From: Isohypsibius dastychi
Lineage: Eukaryota > Tardigrada > Eutardigrada > Parachela > Isohypsibiidae
Direction: 5' to 3'
Assembly: GCA_034696485.1 (NCBI GenBank)
Contig: JAQIWT010000481.1
Location: 1-19,455 of the forward strand
Length of the DNA stretch: 19,455 bases
Part shown: in pieces, positions 10,474 through 18,935 of the stretch
How the letters are laid out: each line of letters begins with the position of its first letter
Numbering within the stretch: the stretch's first letter is position 1
Notes under the pieces: generated by a model
Database searches by the model: none
Told to the model about the DNA's origin: nothing
What the model saw: the letters and a program-made list of their open reading frames with translations, nothing else
Made by a program: the position numbers and the translations under genes

Positions 10474-10870
10474 GTTTTCTAGCTTGGCTAAACGTTGTTG
10501 CTGGATGCAATAAATTTATCAGCATAAGAACTACGAATGGATGATGTTCGACACATTGGCCTGCATGCTTCGATGTGGAAGTTATAATCTAATCAACATT
10601 GTTCTTATCAAACTGCCGACTGGCATGCCGGTTTCTGAAACGGGAACGGTAACAACAGGTGCATGATCACATCTTCGTAACATGAGGAATGGAGGTTTGA
10701 TCGCAAAAAATGTGGCGGGAGACAGCGAAATTGGTTACATGAGAGATGGGGCCGATCGTAGCACTAGGAGAGCCAAAACAACGGCGAACAACAAGAACAT
10801 CATCATCAACAAAAAGAACAAGATCAACAAGATCAACAACAAGAACAACATCATTCACTATGGTATCTAT
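10474..10870. other. Intergenic region with A/C-rich low-complexity stretch
   Basis: Upstream of the transporter. About 10784-10856 is a low-complexity run of aac, atc and aag triplets on the plus strand. No gene supported. It is the left flank of a hAT-type insertion. Confidence 0.5.
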
Positions 10871-11329
10871 CAGAGCTGGGCAGTTTTCTGAAACTGGTAG
10901 TGAGTTGCGCTTTGAGTTTTTCGTAGGCTACGAGTTGAGTTTTGAGTTGAGTTTTTCGAGTTTTGAAAAAACCGAGTTTTTGAGATTTTTGTTTAATTCA
11001 GTGTCACTCACCTACATTTGAGTTCTGAAAGGGATCAAGAATGTATTCACAAATATAAAAATTTTGTCGGTCAAAATGTGTCTAATAAACCAAAAGCTCG
11101 CGCAGCCGATAAAATCTAATACATTTATTATTTTATTAGCAGAAATTGATGATTTTTCTATTAAACCCGAGTTATGAAAAAAAATTGAGTGCGGTCGAGT
11201 TTTTTTGATTCCGAGTTTTTCCGAGTTGTGATTTAAAGAGGTGGAGTTCGAGTTTGCGTTGGAAAAAAACTCAAAAAAGTATAAAACCTCAAAAACTCAG
11301 GCGCATTGGAAAAAAACTGCCCACCTCTG
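10871..11329. mobile_element. hAT-type MITE, 459 bp, perfect 8-bp target duplication
   Basis: The left end is CAGAGCTGGGCAGTTTTCT and the right end is AAAACTGCCCACCTCTG, an inverted pair. Both flanks are gtatctat (10863-10870 and 11330-11337), a perfect 8-bp duplication, typical of hAT. Inside, a gagtttt/cgagttt motif repeats many times near both ends, in opposite orientation at the right end. There is no transposase. The perfect duplication suggests a fairly recent insertion. Confidence 0.9.
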
Positions 11330-11337
11330 GTATCTAT

Positions 11338-11726
11338 TGTCCTGTCACCGGCATTTACGGTATGGTTACAAAATGTACGAAATCAGTTCTTTGTTTAGAA
11401 TGTTTATCCCGAGTGCTGACTACAAACATGGTACCTGTAATCATTTCATGTGAGGAAAAGGTGTTTTGCAATTCTCGCTCAGTTTTGCGGTCTGCATCTG
11501 TTGTTATGATGGCTTTCCATGACACCTACAAGTTTTGCAATTGCCGAAAAGATCAGAGAGCTCATCATTGTTTCACCGTTGTAAATGGCAGTTCAGTTGT
11601 GTTTCTCGAAGATCAAACTGACCCCCGGGAGACCAGCAAACAACTGGTAAAACACATTGATTGAACAAAACCAAACAATCAAGCATCAGTCCTCATTCCG
11701 CTTCGCTTTCGCTGTGGCGAATCGGT
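11338..11726. other. Intergenic; open plus-strand frame of unknown nature
   Basis: A plus-strand frame stays open to a stop at 11662-11664 across about 110 codons outside the transposon. It is cysteine-rich in places (CLECL, FCNCRKDQ) but matches nothing I recognise and lacks convincing splice signals. Confidence 0.3.
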
Positions 11727-12219
11727 TTAGCAGATGATGTTTTCACCCTGATTCGGGAGTGCCTTGTGAAGCTTCTTGTGATTTCTTCTTCTGGCGGTTG
11801 TAGAAACGATTTTCTCGTGCCCGTCGTCGGATAATCGACAGTGCATCGTGAACCAGCTCACAGAATTGAATTTAGGCAACTGATTTCCTTCCTGGTATGT
11901 GATCCTGATCGTTCTGTCGATCGTTGCAAAACTTGCTACAGTGGGAATATTTATTCGAATAGAAATTGTGTCCTTTTCTCGATCATTGCTGCTGTTCCAG
12001 GTGTCTGTCAAATTTTCCGCCATGACAGAGAACTTCAGAGAACTGGTTGGAGTCTGTGTGTTGTTGGAAGGAACCAAAATTGATGCAGACAGTATCGTAG
12101 CGTCTGGCTCTGTTGTGGTTCCTTCGGAAACCACTGATTTTGCGTAAGTTGAACGACAAGTGCTAGTCTGTAACTGATTCCCAGACCTGATGATTGAAAT
12201 CAGCTGACAGTATTTTTCT
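11727..12219 (-). CDS. Unrecognised open frame, possible exon
   Basis: A minus-strand frame of roughly 164 codons with no stop from about 12219 to a TAA at 11727-11729. It has no convenient ATG at its head, so if real it is probably a terminal exon entered through an acceptor such as the aaaatcag ending at 12138. The product is Ser/Thr-rich with short beta-like stretches (KFSVMAENLTDTW, TISIRINIPTVASF, RTIRITY) and a basic end (ARRRNHKKLHK). I do not recognise a domain. Its head faces the F-box gene start (12265), so the two could be divergent. The plus strand also has an open frame here (11899-12147), so strand is not certain. Codon choice looks more natural on the minus strand. Confidence 0.35.
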
Positions 12220-12264
12220 GCCTTGTTTTAACATCTCTCAGCTCTTTGTTCTGCTATCAGGAAA

Positions 12265-13200
12265 ATGGATGATCTTCCACCGGAAGTGATGGCGATGATT
12301 TTCAAGAAGCTAGATTCCGTCACGTGCAAAAAGATTGAACGGTAATTCGTTTGGTTTTTGTTCCCCGATCATTTTCTGACGTTTGTTGTCATAAACAGCG
12401 TTTGCAAAGGATGGCAAAACATTCTGCAACGAGACAGGCAGCTGCGAACTCATATTCTCATCGAACTTCCTCAACATCTGATCGACTCGAATGCATTCCA
12501 TAGCTTCTGGGACGCAGCAGTTCGGCATCTGGTCAATTCTGATTTGGAAGCCATTCACTTTGATGGAGGAAAACTTCCGGCAGCGACATGGTCTCGAGGT
12601 GTCCCGAGATCTGAGAACGGTCTTGACTCTGTTCAAGAACTTCTTGTCAGCATGGGAGTTCAACTTTCAAAAGTGGATATCACATTCAGCAACTGGTCAC
12701 TCTACGTTCCGATCAGAGGGGATTATGATTATGCGGCGATATCGAGCGGTGACAAGAAAGTTCGGATCCTTTCCTCAGAAATCACGACGGAGGTGCAATT
12801 GTATGATGACGCTGCTTTGTACTTCGATGAGCTGTGGTTAGATGGCTCAGATGGAATGGCCAAGCAAGTGTCCGAAATTTTCTTCTCGGAATCCGGACCA
12901 ATGACTAAAGATGAAACGTACAAAATGATCATCCTCAGACAGGACATTCCTGATGACTTCGATGAGTTGTATGATCTGTCTGAGCAGTTGCCAGAGTAAT
13001 AATGATTCTGTTCATTTTAACTTTCTGAACCTGAACTTATTCTTCGCTGTTACAGGATCTGCTACTTGGAAGATGCGTTTCAGTTCTTGGACGCCGTTAG
13101 GGATGGCGTGCATGTTCCCAAGTTCACTGTTGATGTCCTGACTCGACTCATTTACGGCGACATTGACCGATTAATGAAATCCGACAGGGACTCTGATTAG
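12265..13200 (+). CDS. F-box protein, three exons
   Basis: Probable substrate adaptor of an SCF-type ubiquitin ligase. Exons 12265-12341, 12399-12995 and 13056-13200, introns 57 and 60 nt, phases closing to 272 residues. Seen: an F-box at residues 2-35 (DDLPPEVMAMIFKKLDS, then CKKIERVCKGWQNIL after the first junction). The LPPE start, the hydrophobic spacing and the VCKGW end are characteristic of Skp1-binding F-boxes. The rest has no leucine-rich repeats, WD or kelch motifs that I can see; it contains acidic loops such as LWLDGSDG and ends KSDRDSD. This resembles the many lineage-specific F-box proteins of small ecdysozoans, whose targets are mostly unknown. ctatcag just before gaaaATG could be a trans-splice or intron acceptor. 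The C-terminal exon is supported by acceptor ctgttacag and frame continuity; without it the frame would stop at 12997. Confidence 0.85.
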
Positions 13201-13330
13201 TTTAAGGCATTTAATCTAGTACATGCACCTGTAGAAGCAACATTGTGGTAAGCCTATAGACGTCGGACCACATGCGACAAAACCGCCGCTATCCGTCCGT
13301 TTATAATCAGATTCACTTGGATAGATCTCG

Positions 13331-13377
13331 TTGAGATCTTTCCGGCTATGTTTCACCCATAGCCGGAAAGATCTCAA
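13331..13377. repeat. Perfect 20-bp hairpin with 7-nt loop downstream of F-box gene
   Basis: ttgagatctttccggctatg at 13331-13350 pairs perfectly with its complement at 13358-13377, separated by tttcacc. It lies 131 nt after the F-box stop. It is too short for a classical microRNA precursor unless the flanks also pair. It could instead be a tiny MITE or an RNA structure in the 3' region. Confidence 0.85.
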
Positions 13378-14471
13378 TATCTTATGGCTTGGTTGGTACA
13401 ACAGCTGACGTGACGCGCAGATTAGTAAGATAAATAAATGGCCCACCCCTCGTTACGTCAGTTGACTGACTCAATCCAACATTGATGAATAGAAGTTAGA
13501 AGGCTGATGCCAATGTACGGTGTATCGCTTTGCTCGAAAATGGCAAAATAAATTGTATCCACGCTTTTTTAAAATTCAACGGCTTGCCGGTTCCCGGTCG
13601 AAAGAGTTTCATAAAACAGACGATTTTTCTTCTATCGTTGAGGCGAAAAGCTGATGATTTTCAACCGTTGCATTTCAAGTAGCGTCCAATAATCAGCGAA
13701 ATCACTGTATAAATTTCAATTTTGAATCATGTCAGTTCACGTGACTGGAGCGACTTCCCCAAACCCCCTGGTATTATCCGTCTCTCTTATTTGGGGACGT
13801 GACGAGTACCAATGCCTTATTGATGGAGTTTGCTCAGTCAGTGTGTTTTTTCCACTTGTTTGCTGGTCTCCCGAAGTCAGTTTGATCTTAGAGAAACATA
13901 CATTGGAAGATAAATCTTTTGATTGATCTTTCGAAGATCTGTCGAAAGCTATCTTTTCTGAGTTTAATAGATCAAGTAAAGCAGGTATGAGCCTGTCCAC
14001 ATTTTCAACGGGCTTACCACAATGGTGTTCTTACAGGTACGTTATTTTAGTTTGAACCTGGGCGGCCTTTTTTTCCTTTCTACCGCTGGTTTCGTACCTT
14101 CCTGTAAGATTGACCGTCAGAACAAGATTACGGATTATGAAATACCCGAAATACTGATTGTTTGTGCATTATGAGCTACTCTACCTGATGCGCCCGACCA
14201 TTTTCGACCAACATTAACTAAGCGCAAAAGTTTTAGCCGTAAAAGTCAGCCTTGTTTGATTGGTGAGGTGCGAGCACCTTGGGTAAGTAACTTTCGAAAG
14301 TGGAATTCGCGTTAAACTACTGGTAATGATTCCATCAGAGAAAATAACAATGATATTGTGAATTGTGATGTCAAAGAGTGAGGGTGGAAAGAGCAAATTT
14401 ATCAGCCACTGATCCAAATATGATACTATACCTTTGGATAAGAAAGAACAAGGTGTACCAACAGTGTATCA

Positions 14472-14487
14472 GGGGGGGGGGGGGGGG
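14472..14487. repeat. Poly-G tract, 16 nt
   Basis: Sixteen G on the plus strand, about 90 nt before the receptor-fragment pseudogene. Confidence 0.9.
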
Positions 14488-14574
14488 CAGGTGTCCATAT
14501 TAGAAATTTTTGTTTATGCAAGGTCAACCACGGACTGTCAGAAACTGCCTGTCGATGAGGATGAGCATTGTATC

Positions 14575-14710
14575 ATGAACATTATACATGTAAAAGTTTT
14601 CCTCGGCGATAAACCTCTGTCCGGCTATCAGAAGACCAGTCCAGCTTAAAATGTCGCTTACAAAAAATTCATCCGTGAATATCCTGACGCCATGGTCAAA
14701 GATCTTAGCT
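14575..14710 (+). pseudogene. Fragment of a second receptor guanylate cyclase-like ectodomain gene
   Basis: Translation gives VFLGDKPLSGYQKTSPA, a TAA stop (14647-14649), then NVAYKKFIREYPDAMVKD. This lines up with VFVGDNPLFGYQTIRPAYDV... and AYENFIRKYPNVMANS in the first exon of the receptor at 5379, about 9 kb away. The stop falls exactly where the receptor has a tyrosine codon (TAT/TAC to TAA). The similarity ends a few bases before the insertion site of the foldback element at 14722. There is no signal peptide before it and no later exons are seen. I read it as a truncated, dead duplicate. Confidence 0.8.
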
Positions 14711-14721
14711 GGTGTGTGAAG

Positions 14722-15321
14722 GGCGCTGTGAACTTTCGTAGGCAGAGTTTTCGTAGTCTGGAGGTTTCGTAGTTCACCTTACGTAGTCTAGACTTTTCGT
14801 AGTCACGAACTTCCGTTTTACGGAGCTTTCGCAGTCACGACTGTTGGTAGCCAGAATACTCGTAGCAGAGAATTCGTAGCCAGAAAATTCGTAGTCTGAA
14901 ATTTTATTAATCCAAACATCTTTAAAATAAAAATATGAATGCGGGGGCTCCGCCCCCGCAACCCCCATGCGGGGGCTGCGCCCCCGCGAGCCCCTGCCCT
15001 GCTCAAATCCCAGTTTTCTCCATAAAACCCGCTGTCAAATCCACTTCCACCGGCAGCCCCAGCACCCACAGAATCTATCTCTTTTTAACGTTATTCGTCG
15101 AACTAAGTGAATTGTCAGAAGTACAGTTCGTATTTTTCGTAACTACGAAAAGTCCTGACTACGAAAACTCCAACTACGGAACTCAAATTTTTCATCTACG
15201 AAAGTTCTTAACTACGAAGTCAGCAGACTACGAGATTTCTGAACTACCAATGGTATGACAACGAAACTTCTACTACGAAATTTCTCATTTCGAAAGGTGG
15301 CCTACGAAAAGTCTTGGCACG
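14722..15321. mobile_element. Foldback element made of CGTAG repeats, 600 bp
   Basis: The left arm (14722-14905) contains many copies of cgtag spaced by variable words (ttcgtagtc, ttcgtagcc). The right arm (about 15115-15321) carries the complement ctacg in the same style, so the arms can fold on each other. gtgtgaag flanks both sides (14714-14721 and 15322-15329), a perfect 8-bp duplication; a ninth base would mismatch. The ends pair only loosely (ggcgctgtgaac versus gtgccaagac). There is no transposase. The centre is GC-rich, with two hairpins. Confidence 0.8.
14941..14987. repeat. Two tandem GC-rich 19-nt hairpins inside the foldback element
   Basis: gcgggggctccgcccccgc at 14941-14959 and gcgggggctgcgcccccgc at 14969-14987. 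Each is a perfect 8-bp stem with a 3-nt loop, joined by aacccccat. They stand out sharply from the AT-rich surroundings. Confidence 0.9.
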
Positions 15322-15329
15322 GTGTGAAG

Positions 15330-15655
15330 TTATCTGCATGATCATGCTTCATCTGATCAATAATATACGACTGTTGGTGTTACAAAGTCAAGAGCGATAA
15401 AGAGCAGTATTCCATAAAGAACCACCTCTATGCGAGGTAAAATCAGTGAGCAGCGATTGATTCTTGATTTCGACAGACACGCGTAACCGCGGATTTCTTA
15501 CCTGGTTCCGAAATCGAGGAAGCAATCCAGAATTCAGAATTTTGAACTTGAGCGGCAGAAACCAGAGATCTACCTATTATGCTTCTGTCGAAGGAATCTG
15601 TACCTTGGACGACGATGCATTTACCAAACAGAATGATACGGACAGCATGCACCAT
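15330..15655. other. Intergenic between two mobile elements
   Basis: Minus- and plus-strand frames of about 100 codons overlap here and run into the neighbouring MITE, so they are not credible as a single gene. A minus-strand donor-like accag/gtaaga near 15508 is the only splice-like signal. Confidence 0.35.
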
Positions 15656-15826
15656 CAGAGGCGTAGCGAGGAGGGGGGCAATGGGGCAATTGCCCCTCTG
15701 TCCAGCCGTTCTCCCTTTGCCGCAGGGCATTTTGAGATGCGAATATCTGGATCGATTGATGCAGGGGATTTTCGCTGACGAGCATTTTGACCATTTGCCG
15801 CACGGCATTTTACGACTCAAAAATTT

Positions 15827-15857
<31 letters not shown>

Positions 15858-16145
15858 TACTATAATGTTTTTCCAGTTTTTCTAGATTGTTTCAGATTGC
15901 GGATAATCTCAGACAGTTTTGAATAATTCTCAATGCGAAGCTAGGAGTTTAAATGAACAAATATAGATAAATTTTGATCTTTTTGAAAAAATGCCCCCCT
16001 GCAATATACAGTAAAAGGTGAAGCCGCAGGGCAATTTTTACGAGACCCCTTTACCCCCCGGCTTTTTTAACGATCGTAGCGTGGGTGGCTTTGCCGCCGG
16101 GCAACGGATTGCCCCTAGGATACCTCAGACCTCCCTTCGCCTCTG
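15656..16145. mobile_element. hAT-type MITE, 490 bp, perfect 8-bp target duplication
   Basis: The left end is CAGAGGCGTAGCGAGG and the right end is CCTCCCTTCGCCTCTG. Both flanks are tgcaccat (15648-15655 and 16146-16153). The left end is followed by ggggcaattgcccc, a small palindrome, and variants of gccgcagggcattttg recur through the interior. There is a TTA microsatellite in the middle and no transposase. Confidence 0.9.
15824..15858. repeat. (TTA)n microsatellite
   Basis: About eleven TTA units with one interruption (atttttatt), inside the hAT-type MITE. It is likely to vary in length between individuals. Confidence 0.9.
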
Positions 16146-16604
16146 TGCACCATACAGGCCGATTCCCAGTGGATTTCCGTTTTGGAGTTGTCGTTTTGGA
16201 GAGTTAATGGAGTTGTCGTTTTCATTCTGATTTACCAAACTATGGACAACAAAAGCGACATGTCTGCATTGGTGAAAACCAAATCTCTGGAATCTACGCT
16301 GAGTTCTATGCTTTTTCAACTCAGTAAAAAAAAAATAAACATGTTCTGTTCTGAATTAACTACAGAACATTGGTATCAGGTGACTATTTACCCTTCTCTA
16401 TAACGAAAACCGAGTAAGGCTTTGAAAATCTGAAGATAGTTCAGAAATCATCAGGAGCAACTAACATTAAACATTACTTCAACATAAACAAATAGTATTT
16501 AATTGGTCCTTGGGTAGCTGTAATGACCAAACAAACTTACATCATATTTAACCAGTCGCATTTGGAGAACCGTTCAAATCCGACACATATGGGTACGAAA
16601 AATA
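16146..16604. other. Intergenic, no gene seen
   Basis: It lies between the MITE and the PGRP pseudogene. No frame with convincing coding character. On the minus strand it would hold the former 3' end of the PGRP transcript. Confidence 0.4.
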
Positions 16605-17319
16605 TCAGGGTGCAAAATGTGGCCATGATTTGAGAGTCTGAAATATCGTCCTCCACGGGCATGTTGTTGATAAAACTTGGCGATGACCTTTCAACCGGTA
16701 CGACGACTTGAAGTAACCCTTTTGAACTCTCTGCGCTGTCAGCTGCTATAGCGCATCATTTGTTGGGTTCTTTTCTACAACAGAGACCAGAAACCATCAG
16801 AAAAACAGACAAGATTTTTCAACATACTTTCAAAATTTCCAAGAAAGCAGATGCCATATCCGTGATTATTGTATGCTTTCGTATGCGTTCCAACTCTCAA
16901 CTATCATGTGCATTCAAAAATAGTGCCATCTCCACCGTTGAGAAAGCTGTCGAACAATCCAAAATCGATCAGAACATGAGAGCACAGATTTGCCATTAAT
17001 GAAGAAATGCTACGTTGTCTGGGTTTTATCGTTCAAAACTTTTCTGATTCGTACCTGTATCCGCTATAATGCCACCGTTTCTCATCCATATGGTAGTTTT
17101 GGATGCTCTTCGCTCTTCTCACCCGCTCGCCAAATGTCATTGGCTCTGGTGTTTCAGAATGGTGTATGAACACAAACTGCAACTGAGGTGCAAGTCGACT
17201 GGATCTTTTGGATGCTCGAGCTCCCCATCCTGATCGGGAATGATCTCCACCGCAATTCCAAGTTCACATATAACCACACCAAACAAAAATAAACATACTC
17301 CAATGTAATGAGAAGGCAT
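16605..17319 (-). pseudogene. Peptidoglycan recognition protein (PGRP, amidase-type), broken
   Basis: Three exons: 17055-17319, 16828-16946, 16605-16774. Seen: signal peptide MPSHYIGVCLFLFGVVICEL; then, one frame away, RSGWGARASK; LQFVFIHHSETPE; KSIQNYHMDEKRWHYSGYSF; LNGGDGTIFE; VGTHTKAYNNHGYGICFLGN; LKGHRQVLSTTCPW; and a C-terminus ...SWPHFAP. These are the consecutive landmarks of the PGRP/type-2 amidase fold, including the His, His and Cys zinc ligands (IHH, GHRQ, TTC) and the catalytic-type tyrosine. Damage: a one-base frameshift between signal peptide and domain, best explained by a lost C in the CCC run near 17243; adjacent TGA and TAG (16901-16906), where the family has glycine and tryptophan; and TAG at 16746-16748. 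Splice sites remain intact, so decay is probably recent. Alternatives such as readthrough or recoding are unlikely, because other genes here stop normally at TAG and TGA. Confidence 0.9.
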
Positions 17320-17488
17320 ATTTGGTAAACTTCCAGGTCAGTTGTCCGTCTTGATTAGAAAACTCTATACATTGTCCCGAGTGCTCACACGATGAAGCTT
17401 CGCTTCAACTTGAAGTGATTTTGAACGATCGTATCAGCACATCTCATACACATACTGTATCGATGGGGCAGTGAGTAAGAAACGGAAA

Positions 17489-17570
17489 CCAGGGAGCTTA
17501 TATATATATACACCGGGAGTGGGCGCTTGGTAACATCTCCTAATTGCCAGAACCCGCTTTTGAAAGGAAA
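17489..17570 (-). promoter_or_regulatory. Putative promoter module of the PGRP gene, with TATA-like run
   Basis: Read on the minus strand: gcgcccactcccgg, then a TA repeat (17498-17510), then aagctccctgg, about 170-250 nt upstream of the PGRP start. The same block occurs inverted at 18852-18935 with identical flanking words but a different TATA-like centre (ctatatc). Conservation of the flanks suggests functional or recently duplicated core promoter sequence. Function is inferred. Confidence 0.4.
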
Positions 17571-17795
17571 CAGAGAGAGATGGATCAAGAGACTAGACAG
17601 GATGGTATTGCATTAATCGAAGATAGCACACCATCAAACAGCTTTAAAATTTAAAAAAATATATGATGATATAAACTGAAAAATTGCTGATTTTTCGGTG
17701 AACGCATCTAATTTCTAGCCAGGATCTGTTGCCCGGAATAAAATAATTTGTTAGTTTGATCGACGAAGACATTTCTCCGATCGTCACGCAATTAA

Positions 17796-18463
17796 GGTGT
17801 TTGTAGGGCCCATTGCCTGTTTGTATTGCCTGTTTTGGGTTCCCGAATTATTTGAGTTGTTTTGTGCCTTTGGCATAAATGCACGCCGTGTGGCTAGCCG
17901 TCAGAGAGATGCGGCTAGAGAATGACCCCACGCAACACCACGTGCGGTCACTCAGAGAGGCAGAGAGGAGCCATAAATAGAAATTTGTTTACTGTTTTAT
18001 AGGCAGAGATCTGCGCTAGTTGGCAAAAAAATGTTCAGAGAAATTATGTAGCTTGAAACAGTTAAACCATCCTGACGGAGTCAAAAGTCCAAGTTTTCTA
18101 TTTTCTAGTGCACCGCAAGAGATATGCGGGACACAAACAATTTCTAACCATTGTTTCGGCCTTCCAGAGCTGGAATTTCTGGATTTCGGCTCCGTCAGGA
18201 TGGTTTAACTGTTTCAAGCTACATAATTTCTCTGACCATTTTTTTGCCAACTAGCGCAGATCTCTGCCTATAAAATAGTAAACAAATTTCTATTTATGGC
18301 TCCTCTCTGCCTCTCTGAGTGACCGCACGTGGTGTTGCGTGAGGTCATTCTCTAGCCGCATCTCTCTGACGGCTAGCCACACGGCGTGCATTTATGCCAA
18401 AGGCACAAAACAACTCGAACAATTCGGGAACCCAAAACAGGCAATATGGGCCCTAAAAACACC
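17796..18463. mobile_element. Near-perfect 668-bp palindrome, foldback element flanked by TTAA
   Basis: The left arm (17796-18080) and right arm (18190-18463) are reverse complements with only a few mismatches, plus one extra 13-nt tgcctgtttgtat repeat in the left arm. The spacer is 18081-18189. Ends read ggtgtttgtagggcccat and atgggccctaaaaacacc. TTAA sits outside both ends (17792-17795 and 18464-18467), compatible with a piggyBac-type TTAA insertion, or with a TA duplication if the end bases are assigned differently. There is no transposase. The high arm identity suggests recent origin or arm homogenisation. Confidence 0.85.
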
Positions 18464-18851
18464 TTAACCGTAACAAAAGAAAAGACCTTCACGTGTGCTC
18501 AGCAGAAATGTGTTACTAAGCTTCATTATTCTACATCTTCCCCTTTGCTTTCGTCTGCTTCTTTCTTTCAATGTCGCGCGCCCGAAAGGATGACCAGATT
18601 TACGATGTGTTACTCTTCCTCATTGTTACCATAGACAATGCGGTTTGAACGCTTGTTACACATGATGATTTTTGATCTATCGTTGGTCAGCGATGGATGA
18701 TAAGAAAGAGCTCGTGATGCTTAAAAAAACTAGATTTTTCAACTCGCACGGAGATATTTTTTCCAAGTTTTTGCGACGACCTTACCGACCTGTGTTAAAT
18801 TTCTTGTTTTCTGGCCTTGTTAATCTCAGAGCATTTCTTTCTGACTTCTCT

Positions 18852-18935
18852 TTCAAAACGAATCCTCGTCTTCTCGCTTTCGGAGATCTTTACCGGTATG
18901 TGGCGCCCACTCCCGGGCTATATCAAAGCTCCCTG
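18852..18935 (+). promoter_or_regulatory. Inverted second copy of the PGRP-upstream module
   Basis: On the plus strand: tttcaaaac, ggagatctttacc, gcgcccactcccgg, ctatatc, aagctccctgg, in the same order as the block upstream of the PGRP pseudogene. It points outward to the right. No PGRP-like exon is readable in the remaining 520 nt of the window, so any gene it serves lies beyond the edge or was not copied. Confidence 0.4.

Larger units (their letters stand above)
13201..14574. other. Long region without a supported gene
   Basis: Apart from the hairpin at 13331 and a poly-G tract, nothing could be assigned. Short frames over 13729-13926 (plus) and 13737-14000 (minus) overlap each other and show no domain or splice logic. 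AATAAA-like words near 13432 and 13547 could end the F-box transcript. Confidence 0.4.

Noticed and set aside
11899-12147. Plus-strand 82-codon frame opposite the unassigned minus-strand frame
   Set aside because: Shorter, with less natural composition, although a donor-like gtaagt at 12142 keeps it possible.
15443-15820. Minus-strand 125-codon frame
   Set aside because: Its N-terminal third is inside a MITE, and the remainder matches nothing recognisable.
16605-17319. Reassigned stop codons in place of pseudogene stops in the PGRP gene
   Set aside because: Troponin T and the F-box gene end at TAG, and the receptor and transporter end at TGA. There is also an independent frameshift.
18020-18634. 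Plus-strand frames in and around the large palindrome
   Set aside because: They are produced by the foldback element and show no protein-family features.
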